A stretch of 64,000 bases of DNA from Gemmatimonadaceae bacterium (GTDB taxonomy: Bacteria > Gemmatimonadota > Gemmatimonadetes > Gemmatimonadales > Gemmatimonadaceae), in the NCBI GenBank assembly GCA_035633115.1, contig DASQFN010000103.1, positions 116,239 to 180,238 of the forward strand, read 5' to 3'. The notes beneath the pieces were generated by a model. It was given only the letters and a program-made list of their open reading frames with translations. It had not been told where the DNA came from and searched no databases. Of this stretch, positions 25,668-35,442 are shown piece by piece (position 1 is the first letter of the stretch; each line of letters opens with the position of its first letter). Both the position numbers and the translations under genes were made by a program.

Positions 25668-26783
25668 TTACCGGGTCGCCTCTGGTTCGGCTGGAGCCCC
25701 AAGCGCCCGGCCGTCGGCGGCGAACAAGTGCACACGACCCGGCGGCACATGGACGGTGATCAGCTCGCCCACATCCGGCAGCAAATCGTTCGACACGGAT
25801 GCCAGCAACCGGTGAGGACCGACGTCGAAATGGACGTGGCTCGTTCCTCCCAGGCGCTCGACCAGCACCACGCGTCCCGGCACCGGGTTCTCGACTGACT
25901 GAGCCTCGCTGGAATCCGCCTCGAGGTGTTCTGGCCTGATCCCCAGCGTGACCGAGTCGGATGCACTTTCCTCCTTCAGAACATCGGGGCTCAGCTTCAC
26001 TCGAATTCCCTCAGCGACAAAGACCGGCGCGCCGTCGTCGTGCTCGAGGCGGCCGTCAATGAAATTCATCGGTGGCGTTCCGATGAACCCAGCGACGAAT
26101 CGGTTGATGGGGGCACGATAGAGCTCGATTGGGGTGCCGACCTGCTGCATGCGTCCATTCGCCAGAACGACGATCCGGTCGCCCAGCGTCATCGCTTCGA
26201 CCTGATCGTGTGTCACGTACACCGTCGTCGTCTTCAGCCGGCGCTGAAGACCACCGATTTCGATCCGCATCTGGGCGCGAAGCCCGGCGTCGAGATTGGA
26301 CAAAGGCTCGTCGAACAGAAACACGAGTGGCTCGCGCACCATCGCCCGCCCCATTGCGACGCGCTGCTGCTGTCCCCCGGAGAGCTGCTTCGGCTTGCGA
26401 TCCAGCAACGGCTCGAGCCTCAACATTCCTGCCGCCCAGGTCACTCGGCGGTCTATCTCAGGCGTGGCGATTTTCCTCAGACGCAGGCCAAGCGAGAGAT
26501 TCTCGCGCACATTCATGTGCGGGTAGAGGCCGTAGTCCTGGAACACCATCGCAACGTCCCGGTCCCTGGGGGGCAAGGCTGTCACATCGCGCTGGTCGAT
26601 GCGAATCGTGCCAGTCGTGACTTCCTCGAGACCGGCGAGCATCCGAAGGATCGTTGTCTTACCTGAGCCTGACCCGCCGACGAGAACGAGCAGCTCGCCG
26701 TCGGCAACGTGAAGGTCAAAATCTTCCACGACGGTCAAGTCGCCGAACCGCTTCGTGATGTGCTCGAAGTAAACTGGGGGCAT
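25668..26783 (-). CDS. Carbohydrate ABC importer ATPase, MalK/UgpC type
   Basis: A 371-residue ATPase. Walker A is GGSGSGKTT, the signature is [19 protein letters not shown], Walker B is [11 protein letters not shown] and the switch is [35 protein letters not shown] and a C-terminal TOBE/OB extension ([10 protein letters not shown] onward) place it in the MalK/UgpC/MsmK group of carbohydrate importers (CUT1). It is the last gene of the minus-strand glycan operon, two bases after the permease stop. It powers the two permeases upstream. Confidence 0.93.
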   Translation of the reverse strand: MPPVYFEHITKRFGDLTVVEDFDLHVADGELLVLVGGSGSGKTTILRMLAGLEEVTTGTIRIDQRDVTALPPRDRDVAMVFQDYGLYPHMNVRENLSLGLRLRKIATPEIDRRVTWAAGMLRLEPLLDRKPKQLSGGQQQRVAMGRAMVREPLVFLFDEPLSNLDAGLRAQMRIEIGGLQRRLKTTTVYVTHDQVEAMTLGDRIVVLANGRMQQVGTPIELYRAPINRFVAGFIGTPPMNFIDGRLEHDDGAPVFVAEGIRVKLSPDVLKEESASDSVTLGIRPEHLEADSSEAQSVENPVPGRVVLVERLGGTSHVHFDVGPHRLLASVSNDLLPDVGELITVHVPPGRVHLFAADGRALGAPAEPEATR

Positions 26784-26785
26784 AG

Positions 26786-27601
26786 CTATCCTTTTACTCC
26801 AGAGCTCGCAATGCTCTCGATGAAGTTGCGCTGAAGGAATGCGTAGGCGACGACGACGGGCACCACCAGGACCATCGCTGAGGCCAGTGACACGCCAACC
26901 GAGCCGGCGCCGCCGCCGAGTGCGAAGACGGTGAGCAGCTGCGGCAGCGTCATCAGCTGTTGCTCGCGGACCACCAACAGCGGCCAGAGCACCTCATTCC
27001 ATGATCCCATGAACGTGAAGATCGCGACGATCGACAGCACGGGCTTCGACAGCGGCCAGAAAATCGTGAACAGGATGCGCATCTCTCCCATTCCGTCCAT
27101 TCGCGCAGAGTCGATCAGAGACTGCGGGATCTGGAGAAAGAACTGCCTCAGCATCAGGATCGCGGTCGCGTTGAAGAGGTAGGGGACGATGAGCGCCGCG
27201 TATGTATCGATCCATCCGAGCTGAACGATGAGCGTGTACATCGGAATGAGCGTGAGCTGGCCAGGCACGAGGAGCACGCCAATCGTTGCGGCGTTGAGCC
27301 ACGGGCGACCCCGGAAGCGCAGGCGAGCCATTGCGTATGCGGTCATCGAGCCGAAAACCAGCACCGAGAGCGTTATCGTGCCGGCGACCAATGTGCTGTT
27401 GATCAGCGCCCGGCCGAACGGCGCTCGCGCCCACATCGTGCGGTAGTTGTCGAGTGTGATGTTGTCGGGGATCAGCGCGAGTGTGCCGATTTCGGTTGGC
27501 GGCTTGAACGTCGCCGATACCATCCAGAGGAACGGGTAAATGAAGGTCAGCGCGGCGAGCGTGAGCCCTGCGTACAACGCAATGCGGCCGAGTAGCCTCA
27601 T
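26786..27601 (-). CDS. Carbohydrate ABC importer permease, MalG type
   Basis: A 271-residue inner-membrane permease with six predicted helices, from [20 protein letters not shown] to the C-terminal [14 protein letters not shown]. The cytoplasmic EAA loop reads [20 protein letters not shown], which docks on the ATPase. Ending [12 protein letters not shown] is typical for CUT1 MalG-like permeases. Its start overlaps the stop of the MalF-type partner by four bases, so the two are translationally coupled. Confidence 0.93.
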   Translation of the reverse strand: MRLLGRIALYAGLTLAALTFIYPFLWMVSATFKPPTEIGTLALIPDNITLDNYRTMWARAPFGRALINSTLVAGTITLSVLVFGSMTAYAMARLRFRGRPWLNAATIGVLLVPGQLTLIPMYTLIVQLGWIDTYAALIVPYLFNATAILMLRQFFLQIPQSLIDSARMDGMGEMRILFTIFWPLSKPVLSIVAIFTFMGSWNEVLWPLLVVREQQLMTLPQLLTVFALGGGAGSVGVSLASAMVLVVPVVVAYAFLQRNFIESIASSGVKG

Positions 27602-28461
27602 ACGGCCTCCGCGCTGCCGATAACGCGCCTTTGAATGAAAACGACTGTCCCGATAATGAGCGCCAGTGCGACTCCAATGGTCGCAGCGTATCCCATCTTC
27701 TGATACGAGAACGCGTTCGTGTAGAGATACAGAACGATCGAGTATGTGCGTCTAAGCGGGCCCCCGCCTGTCATCACATACGGCTCGATGAAGAGCTGAA
27801 AGCCGTTGATCGTTGAAAGAGTGACGACGAGGATTGTCTGAGGGAGCAGCATTGGCAGTGTGAGATGCCGGAACCGCTGCAACGAAGTTGCGCCTTCGAT
27901 CTCGATTGCTTCCTGACACGAGCGCGGAATGTATTGAAGGCCGGCAAGGTAGATGATCACGTAGAAGCCGACGTTCTTCCATGTCACCATCGCTGCGATT
28001 GCGGGCATCGCTGTCGTTGGATCGGTAAGCCACGGCACAGGAGCTACGCCGATGCGCGCAAGCAGCTTGTTGATCAGGCCGACGTCCGTTGCGTAGAGAT
28101 TACTCCAGAGAATCGCGACGACAGCGCCGGAAATCACGACCGGAAGAAAGAATGCTGCCCGCCAGAAAGCGCGGAGCCGGAGGGGACGATTCAGAGCAAC
28201 GGCGAGCGCCAGCGCGGTCGCGATCTGAAGTGGAACGTGAATGGCGAGAAAGACGAACGTGTTCCCGACTGCACGCCAGAATCGCGCGTCGTTCGCCAGG
28301 AACTGCACGTTGTCGAGGCCCGCGAAGGACGGCGGGGTTACCAGGTCCCAATGCAGAAAAACGAGCACGAGCGCAAACGCAATGGGATAGGCCGCGAATG
28401 CGAGCAGAAAGAGCGCGTACGGCGCCGCCAGCAGTGCTCCCGATCGCTGCTCAGCGCGCAT
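27598..28461 (-). CDS. Carbohydrate ABC importer permease, MalF type
   Basis: A 287-residue permease with six hydrophobic helices (first LLAAPYALFLLAFAAYPIAFA). The EAA motif is EAIEIEGATSLQRFRHLTLP and the family MTGGGP motif is present. It pairs with the MalG-type permease downstream; together they form the channel for an imported oligosaccharide. Its ATG overlaps the last codons of the solute-binding fusion gene by 11 bases, a tight operon arrangement. Confidence 0.93.
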   Translation of the reverse strand: MRAEQRSGALLAAPYALFLLAFAAYPIAFALVLVFLHWDLVTPPSFAGLDNVQFLANDARFWRAVGNTFVFLAIHVPLQIATALALAVALNRPLRLRAFWRAAFFLPVVISGAVVAILWSNLYATDVGLINKLLARIGVAPVPWLTDPTTAMPAIAAMVTWKNVGFYVIIYLAGLQYIPRSCQEAIEIEGATSLQRFRHLTLPMLLPQTILVVTLSTINGFQLFIEPYVMTGGGPLRRTYSIVLYLYTNAFSYQKMGYAATIGVALALIIGTVVFIQRRVIGSAEAV

Positions 28462-31078
28462 TCACTATTTTCCTCGCTTCAGTCGCCGCGCGTGCCAACG
28501 CCTCGCGCACGGGAGTCTTTCCATAAATCGCCGCTTCTTCATACGCTTCGGAGATCAGGTCGAAGATCTCGACAATATCAGGGTCGAGATCGACGTCGCG
28601 TGTCCGGTCAACGTGCGTGGCGTAGGTTGCGAGCTTTGGCCGGCGCTTCAGGACGGCGGAAAAACGTGGATCCGCAGAGAGGCCGCGCCGGTAGGGGAGC
28701 TGGCTCGCCGTTTCGATGAGCATGCGGTCTGCTGCGGGGGATGTGAGGTAGGCAACAAAGCGGGCGGTTTCCTCAGGGTGCTTCGTGGTTGAAAAAATCG
28801 CGATGCTTCGCAGGTCAGCGAACGCGTAGCTGTCACCTGGCTTTGTCCCGTCCGCTGCGGGCACGGGCGTCACGTCGTATTGCAGGCCAGCGATCTTGAT
28901 CTCTTCGAGCTCCTTGAGAAACCAGGGCCCGATGATTTTCATCGCGACTGTTCCATCGGCGAACGGGTCCCGTCCCAACGCGAAATTGGAACGAGGCAAC
29001 ACACCTTCATCGAAGCCGCGCCGCAATAGCGTCAGCGCCGCGACAGCCGCTTCGTTCTCGAACATGATCTTACCGCCAGTTACCAGCGTTCTCCCGCCGG
29101 AGCTCGCGAGGTACAGCGGATAGAAATCATAGAATCTCTCGAACCACGTAGTCTTCAGTGTCGCCCAGAACGCCCAGCGATCGAGCCTTCCATCCCCGTC
29201 TGTATCGCGTGTAAGCCGTCGCATGACATTGAGCAGCTCCGAGTGCGTGCGCGGAGGTGCGACGCCGGCCTCTCGGAGGAGGTCGACGTTGTACATCAGC
29301 ATTTCGGGATTCGTCTTCCACGGAAACGCGTAGATGCCGCCATCGGGGAGACGCAGCGAGCTGAGCATAGCCGGACTCGTACGTTCATTCAGACGCGCAT
29401 TCGTTGCCACGCGATTGTCGAGGCGGACCACTCCCCCTGCTCGCACGAGCCGGGACAAGAGAGCCGAAGATACGTTCGAGCTGACATCCGGAGTCGCCCT
29501 TGCGACAATTGCCGCCAGCAGAACTTCTTCCGTCGAGCGGCCGGCGGGGAGCGGCTGCACTCGGACCTGCACAGCCGGGTTCTCCTTGTTCCACTGCGCT
29601 GCAAGCGCGATTGCCAGCTGTGTTTCGGATGGGTTCGCGGCAGGCCAGTAGGTCAGCGTGATGGATTCGGCTCGTGTGCCGCCATCAGACGCGGTGCCGG
29701 CCCGATCAATCTCGAGCCCCGACTTTCCACTCTTCAGTACGATTCGCGCGCCGTCAGGGCCGGCGAACTCACGGCGATCCGGAATTGCCGCGAGAGATGG
29801 CGCGAGCGGGCCCACGGGGCGAAAGCGCATATACGCAGCCGCCTCCGGCCGGCTCGTGACCGCCTGAAGGGCGAGCAGTGCCTCGATAGTGGACTCCGCA
29901 CCAGAGTTCCTGTTGAGTCGAAGCGGTGCCGGACCATCGATCCCGTCGAAAGTCAGTCCGGTCTTGGCGTCGTACATGGCCACGCCCGCTGGATTCGCGC
30001 CGAGGAACCATCCGCAAAGCAAACCACCAAAGACTGCGTAACGGTCGTCGCCAGTCGCGTCGGCGAGCGCCAGATATCCCTCTACCACCGTGCCAACACC
30101 GTACGCGATCTGCGGAAACCATTTCACCGTTCCATCGGCTGCAATCTCCGACGGGATCTGCCCGGCGAGCAGAAACCTCCCCCACGCTGCATCTGCTTCC
30201 TGTCTCGCGGCGACGGCGAAATCTGGCCGATTCAGAACGACAGCGGCGACTGCCAGCGCTTCCGTCGATCGCGCTCCCCACGCGTGCCATGCCGCGCCGG
30301 GCCTATCGACGCGCACGCCCCACGGAGGTGTCTGCACGTTGCCTGCTGCGAGCGGCACGAGCAGGGAAGCGGTCCTCGCGGCGAGAGATGCGAGCTCGGC
30401 TGAAGGCTCGGCGCGCTGCAATGCGAGGAGACCGAGCAGCGCTTCCGACGTCGCGGTGGCCGATCCGCCAATCAACGCTCCGTTGTTTACCTCGCGCGAA
30501 AGACGGGCAACCGTGCGATCGAGCACGGGACGCATGCTCGTCATCGTCGAGTCACTCGAGCCCAGCACGCGCACGCCTTCGCCCAGCGCCCACAAGGCGC
30601 GCGCGGCCCAGTATGACATGCTCTTCCGGCTGCTCGGCGCAACGAGGTTCAACCGACCAGTGGTATCGATGAAGTTGACGAACTCACCATCGCCCTGCTC
30701 CATCGCGGCGACGAACGCAAGCAATCCGAGAGCATCACGCCGCGCCGTGGAATCGCCGGTCTGCTCGAACGCGCGCAGATAGACGACCGCTGCACGCGCC
30801 GCATCGTCGACGGCCGCGATGCCTTCGTAACCGTCGCGCGCCGGCGATCCCTTGGGCTGATAGTCAGGCGCCTCGGCGTAGAGGGCGACGACGCGCACGG
30901 GCCGTCCGCCAACGTTCACGTCGAGACCCAGCCGCCGAAGATGATCGAGATTGATGGCGACGGGTGGCGGTCCGGGTGGCACAGGATCGATTTTCCTGCT
31001 GCAACCGCCGGCGATCGCGCACACGAGTGATATCGCGACAATGACTCGCACGCGTACGGCGCTCGCGCTCTCAATCAA
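28451..31078 (-). CDS. Lipoprotein fusing a helical-toroid glycosidase-like domain to a family 1 sugar-binding protein
   Basis: An 875-residue lipoprotein (AIAGGC, Cys26). Residues about 40-420 are rich in paired helices with repeated aromatic/Gly turns: DGYEGIAAVDDAARAAVVYL, SYWAARALWALGEG, WHAWGARSTEALAVAA and NSGAESTIEALLALQA. This looks like an (alpha/alpha)6 toroid such as GH9 or GH88-like proteins; no catalytic residues are assigned. A short beta-rich linker (436-465) leads to residues 471-875, a family 1 extracellular solute-binding protein (SITLTYWPAANPSETQLAIA, FPWKTNPEMLMYNVDLLREAG, DPFADGTVAMKIIGPW). Normal binding proteins are 400-450 residues, so this is a twofold fusion. TTG start inside the stop of the upstream GH130 gene; GTG at 31051 is an alternative. 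Confidence 0.85.
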   Translation of the reverse strand: MIESASAVRVRVIVAISLVCAIAGGCSRKIDPVPPGPPPVAINLDHLRRLGLDVNVGGRPVRVVALYAEAPDYQPKGSPARDGYEGIAAVDDAARAAVVYLRAFEQTGDSTARRDALGLLAFVAAMEQGDGEFVNFIDTTGRLNLVAPSSRKSMSYWAARALWALGEGVRVLGSSDSTMTSMRPVLDRTVARLSREVNNGALIGGSATATSEALLGLLALQRAEPSAELASLAARTASLLVPLAAGNVQTPPWGVRVDRPGAAWHAWGARSTEALAVAAVVLNRPDFAVAARQEADAAWGRFLLAGQIPSEIAADGTVKWFPQIAYGVGTVVEGYLALADATGDDRYAVFGGLLCGWFLGANPAGVAMYDAKTGLTFDGIDGPAPLRLNRNSGAESTIEALLALQAVTSRPEAAAYMRFRPVGPLAPSLAAIPDRREFAGPDGARIVLKSGKSGLEIDRAGTASDGGTRAESITLTYWPAANPSETQLAIALAAQWNKENPAVQVRVQPLPAGRSTEEVLLAAIVARATPDVSSNVSSALLSRLVRAGGVVRLDNRVATNARLNERTSPAMLSSLRLPDGGIYAFPWKTNPEMLMYNVDLLREAGVAPPRTHSELLNVMRRLTRDTDGDGRLDRWAFWATLKTTWFERFYDFYPLYLASSGGRTLVTGGKIMFENEAAVAALTLLRRGFDEGVLPRSNFALGRDPFADGTVAMKIIGPWFLKELEEIKIAGLQYDVTPVPAADGTKPGDSYAFADLRSIAIFSTTKHPEETARFVAYLTSPAADRMLIETASQLPYRRGLSADPRFSAVLKRRPKLATYATHVDRTRDVDLDPDIVEIFDLISEAYEEAAIYGKTPVREALARAATEARKIVNAR

Positions 31079-32061
31079 AGCGGAACACCGCCCTGGTTCA
31101 TCTCGATCGCGCTTTCGATGGAATCGACCAGGTCCCGTTTCTTCACGCGCGCGCCGGCTACTGCGACATCGGCTGCGCCATAGTACACGAGGAGCTCATC
31201 GCCGAGCTCGACCATGCCCTCCGGGAAAACGACTCGTATTCCGGTTATGAAGTTGGCGTGATCGACTTGAGGGACCTTGCCCAGCTCGATCTCGTACTCC
31301 GCTTCGGGTGTCAGTGCCGGCGTATCGGATACATAGCGGACCTTCTCCGGGCGTTTGAGATCGAGCACACACCATCCCATCGAGTAGACGTTGCCTTCTT
31401 CTATGGTAGTAGCACCATGGAAGGGCAACAGCCAGCCAATCCGTGTGCGGATGGGCGGCGAGCCCGCACCAACGCGCGAGCTGCGCCATGTATTCGGTTG
31501 CGGGCCAACCAGCGTTGTCCCGCTTGCCGGCCACTCGTCTTCCACTGACGATACCCGGACACACACGATGTTAGGCATCGGCCGATGAAGAATCACGTAC
31601 TGCCCGTCGATCTTTTCCGGGAACACGACGCAATTCTTGTTTTCACCGGGAATGCGGGGTCCGTGGCGAACGTAGCGGTCCGGGGCAAGCAGGTCGTCGG
31701 TCGTGATCAGGCAGACTCGCGGGCCATTGGGCGAATGCCCGGTGTATGTGACTGCGTAGCGTCGTTCATCGCGAAGCCACGTAATCCGGGGGTCCTCGAC
31801 CCCCCATTCCTCGTAAGACGCCTCGGGCGAAATCGCGGGGCGATCCCAGATTTCATCAATGCGCTCACCATTCGACGAAAGCGCGAGTGCGAGGCACGAT
31901 CGGCGAGCCGATTCATCGTAGACGCGCACCAGCAACACGACGCGGCCGCTGGCATGATCGATTGTTGCGCCCGGGTTGAACGTTCCGGTGGCGCGTGTAA
32001 AAGAGATATCGGACGAACGAACCAGCGGATTCGAGGAAAAGCGCCCGAGAGGCGCGATCAT
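31075..32061 (-). CDS. GH130 family phosphorylase/hydrolase (copy 1)
   Basis: A 328-residue five-bladed beta-propeller enzyme of glycoside hydrolase family 130. Known members phosphorolyse beta-1,4- or beta-1,2-mannosides to mannose-1-phosphate. Family landmarks are TGTFNPGATID, WGVEDPRIT (the Asp of EDPR is the usual catalytic position), NCVVFPEKIDGQYVILHRP, and YYGAADVAVAGA. No signal peptide, so cytoplasmic, acting after import. Its start overlaps the stop of the GH5-like gene, its stop the start of the binding-protein fusion. It is clearly diverged from the second copy (33230-34294), suggesting a different linkage or chain length. Confidence 0.9.
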   Translation of the reverse strand: MIAPLGRFSSNPLVRSSDISFTRATGTFNPGATIDHASGRVVLLVRVYDESARRSCLALALSSNGERIDEIWDRPAISPEASYEEWGVEDPRITWLRDERRYAVTYTGHSPNGPRVCLITTDDLLAPDRYVRHGPRIPGENKNCVVFPEKIDGQYVILHRPMPNIVCVRVSSVEDEWPASGTTLVGPQPNTWRSSRVGAGSPPIRTRIGWLLPFHGATTIEEGNVYSMGWCVLDLKRPEKVRYVSDTPALTPEAEYEIELGKVPQVDHANFITGIRVVFPEGMVELGDELLVYYGAADVAVAGARVKKRDLVDSIESAIEMNQGGVPL

Positions 32062-33233
32062 GCTTGCGCCGACGAAAGCCAGCTCGCATAGAGCCGCGCG
32101 AAGTTCTCGGCAGGCGCGCGATGGTATTCGTCAGCGCTCACGTCGAGCGTGGGCGGGACTCCCCCGCCTGGTGGAAGCACTCCGGCGTCGCGACGCTTCC
32201 TGAAGCTCCGCCACACCTCTGCTGCCGGCTTCTCGCTTCCGTCTGCGCGCACGAGCCCAAATGTACGTTCGCGTACAGCGGTTGCTATGGGAGGTCGATC
32301 GAAGAGTCGAGAATCGTAGTCGCCGTAACACCAAGCGTACGCCCCAGCAGCTCCGGTTATCAGCAGTCGCTGGAGAACCGCGTCGTAGTAATTGGCCGCT
32401 TCATCCTCCGATGCCAGGTACTGAGAAAGCGCCTGTCCAAGAAAATCGTCGGTGATCGTCTGTCCCGGTTTACCCTGCGGTGCGGTGCACAAGCCGAATT
32501 CCTGCATCAGTACAGGCCGCCCACTCCCAGCGAGAGCAGACGTCAGCGCGCATGAGAACGGCACGAGCTCCGGGTCCAGGAACGAGCGCGCGACGTCGCT
32601 ATAAAGCGGATATGCGTGCATCACGTCTTCGTCGGCGATTCCGGCTGCATCGTCGACACGCAGGCGGTTCTGAGCAGTCAGTGAAGGGAGATGCACGCCA
32701 ATCTGAATCGGCACACCGGGAGCTTCGTGTCGTACCGCATTCGCGATTGTGGATGCCCAGAGCTTGCCCGCTTCTCTCGACCCTGGCTGCTGCGCGTCGT
32801 CGATCTCGTTCGTCAGATCGAAAGCGCGAATGGAGTCATCCCCGGCCAGTGCATGCGCGCACGTCGCCGCGAGCAGTGCCTGCGACCCGAGAATCGGGTC
32901 TGAGTACAAATCCTCCGGAATTCCGTGCGAGTCCAGCATCCATTCGGGCCACCAGAACCGACCGCTCATGTTGATGACGATCAGAGTGGGCACGACCCGA
33001 AGTCCGGCGTCCTTCGCTGCTCCTGCAACGTCAACGAGCCGTTCCACCATCGTCTCATCGACAGTCATCGGTGCCGGCAGGAAATCCTCAGTCAGCGCAA
33101 ACAGTCGCACGACTTCGAAGCCGATGTCCGCGATCTGAGCCATTTCGTCGCGCACCTCGGCGATGTCGAACTCGCGCCACATGTACATGGCGCGTCTCCT
33201 CGGCCAGTAATTGATTCCGAGCTCGAATGTCAC
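32058..33233 (-). CDS. GH5-like (cellulase/mannanase superfamily) glycoside hydrolase
   Basis: A 391-residue (beta/alpha)8-barrel hydrolase of clan GH-A. The likely acid/base is Glu143 in FDLTNEID, and the nucleophile Glu245 in VLMQEFGLCT. The opening FELGINYWPRRRAMYMWREF and VVRLFALTEDF are typical first strands of mannanase-like enzymes. No signal peptide is present, so it should act in the cytoplasm on imported oligosaccharide. It is flanked by two GH130 genes, with which it overlaps by four bases on either side (GTG start at 33233). A beta-mannosidase/mannanase role fits best; the exact family within GH-A is uncertain. Confidence 0.82.
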   Translation of the reverse strand: MTFELGINYWPRRRAMYMWREFDIAEVRDEMAQIADIGFEVVRLFALTEDFLPAPMTVDETMVERLVDVAGAAKDAGLRVVPTLIVINMSGRFWWPEWMLDSHGIPEDLYSDPILGSQALLAATCAHALAGDDSIRAFDLTNEIDDAQQPGSREAGKLWASTIANAVRHEAPGVPIQIGVHLPSLTAQNRLRVDDAAGIADEDVMHAYPLYSDVARSFLDPELVPFSCALTSALAGSGRPVLMQEFGLCTAPQGKPGQTITDDFLGQALSQYLASEDEAANYYDAVLQRLLITGAAGAYAWCYGDYDSRLFDRPPIATAVRERTFGLVRADGSEKPAAEVWRSFRKRRDAGVLPPGGGVPPTLDVSADEYHRAPAENFARLYASWLSSAQA

Positions 33234-34294
33234 GCGCCGGTCATGCCGGCGAGAATATCCTCGAGATACAGATCTGCGACGGCCATCACACCGTCGGCAG
33301 CCCCGTAGTAGATCCTCACGAGATCGCCTTCGGCGAGGAGCCCGCAGGTGAACACCACTCCGCCGAAGAAGCCCTCACGCTCGTAAGGTGTTTCCGGTGA
33401 CAGGATTGGGTCGCGCGAGCGCGCAATCACTTTTCCCGGATCATTCGCGTCGAGAAGCAGAGCGCCAAGGGAGTAAGTAGTCGTTGCGGCGGTTACGCCG
33501 TGATAAACCGCGAGCCAGCCCTCCACACTTCCTGTACTGACGCGAAAGGGAACCGCACCGCCGCCAATCTTTTCATCGTCCCACGTGCCTTCACGCGCGG
33601 TCGCAACGGATCGATGGCTGCCCCACGAGAGCATGTCCGGCGATGTCGCAATCCACATCGCGGGTTTTCCGAGACCCTCCGGCATCGGCCGGTGAAGCGC
33701 GACGTACGCTCCGCCAATTTTCTCGGGGAAGATCGTCACATCGCGATTGGGAGGAGAAAAGATCAACCCATGCCGCTCGAACGACTTGAAGTCTTTCGTC
33801 GACGCGAGGCCGGTGGTGATTCCGTGCGGCGAAACGGCGGTGTAGTTGATCCAGTACGTATCGCCGATAAGAGTGATGCGAGGATCTTCGACGCCATAGG
33901 ATTCGTACTCTGTGGCTGCCGACAAAGCCGGCCGCGGCTCGACATCGAAATGAATGCCGTCGGTCGAACGCGCAACACGCAGGTGTGAGATCGATGTGAG
34001 CCACGTCTGGCCAGGGGTGTCGATGGACCTCGGATCACTCAAGTCGAGATTCGGCTCACCGCGCGACCAGCGCTTGATCTCGAGACGGCTCGAGCTCGGG
34101 TTGTAGACGGCCGCGGCTACTTCGTCCGATGGAATTCCTTTGGGAGCCTCCGACACGCGCAGGAGAAGAACCACGTCTCCATCGTGCCGTATCACCCCGG
34201 CGTTGAACACCCCCACGACTTCCAGGTCAGGGCTCGAGGCCCGAACCATCGCCGGTGTGAGAATTGGATTTTCGGGAGACCGCTCAACTTTCAC
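33230..34294 (-). CDS. GH130 family phosphorylase/hydrolase (copy 2)
   Basis: A 354-residue GH130 beta-propeller protein with GTG start at 34294. Motifs: GVFNAGVIRHDGDVVLLLRV, YGVEDPRITLIGDTYWINY, DVTIFPEKIGGAYVALHRP, and a C-terminal RIYYGAADGVMAVADL. Compared with copy 1 the loops after HRPMP differ (EGLGKPAMWIATSPD here), so the acceptor site probably differs. Cytoplasmic. Three bases separate it from the isomerase gene upstream. Together the two copies could phosphorolyse internal and terminal mannosides; that division is inference. Confidence 0.9.
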   Translation of the reverse strand: MKVERSPENPILTPAMVRASSPDLEVVGVFNAGVIRHDGDVVLLLRVSEAPKGIPSDEVAAAVYNPSSSRLEIKRWSRGEPNLDLSDPRSIDTPGQTWLTSISHLRVARSTDGIHFDVEPRPALSAATEYESYGVEDPRITLIGDTYWINYTAVSPHGITTGLASTKDFKSFERHGLIFSPPNRDVTIFPEKIGGAYVALHRPMPEGLGKPAMWIATSPDMLSWGSHRSVATAREGTWDDEKIGGGAVPFRVSTGSVEGWLAVYHGVTAATTTYSLGALLLDANDPGKVIARSRDPILSPETPYEREGFFGGVVFTCGLLAEGDLVRIYYGAADGVMAVADLYLEDILAGMTGA

Positions 34295-34297
34295 GCG

Positions 34298-35163
<866 letters not shown>

Positions 35164-35167
<4 letters not shown>

Positions 35168-35322
35168 GGGGTTCGCATTAGAGATTGCGACGCTTCAGTG
35201 CTTGCGTTGCGAGATCGGTCGGCCGCGCCGTGAGCGCCATACAGGTAATCGAGGGATTCTGGCTCGCCGAGCAGCCAGGCCGCGCGCTCGAGTGCTTCGC
35301 GGCGCGTCATTTCGGTGGTCAT
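35164..35322 (-). pseudogene. Stub of a Tat-leader gene (gluconate 2-dehydrogenase subunit 3-like)
   Basis: A 52-codon frame from the ATG at 35322. MTTEMTRREALERAAWLLG is the start of a twin-arginine leader as found in gluconate 2-dehydrogenase subunit 3 family proteins. Those proteins commonly sit beside Hyi-like isomerase and GMC-oxidoreductase genes. Here the hydrophobic part is missing: after WLLG the frame runs into a polar segment and stops, overlapping the isomerase start (GTGA). AGGGACTGC precedes the ATG, so it may still be translated and serve for coupling. Family assignment is from the leader and context only. Confidence 0.45.
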
Positions 35323-35442
35323 GCAGTCCCTCCGCGGTTCACGGGCGAATCTGCGGGGGTGCGACACTGACTGTCAAGCAAGCGGCGTCAAGCTACCAAC
35401 ACTGCCGGCACTCACCACGGGGGGGTTGCGCGGTCCCTGAGA

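Noticed and set aside
29243..30403. A 386-residue plus-strand frame
   Set aside because: Antisense to the binding-protein fusion; shadow frame.
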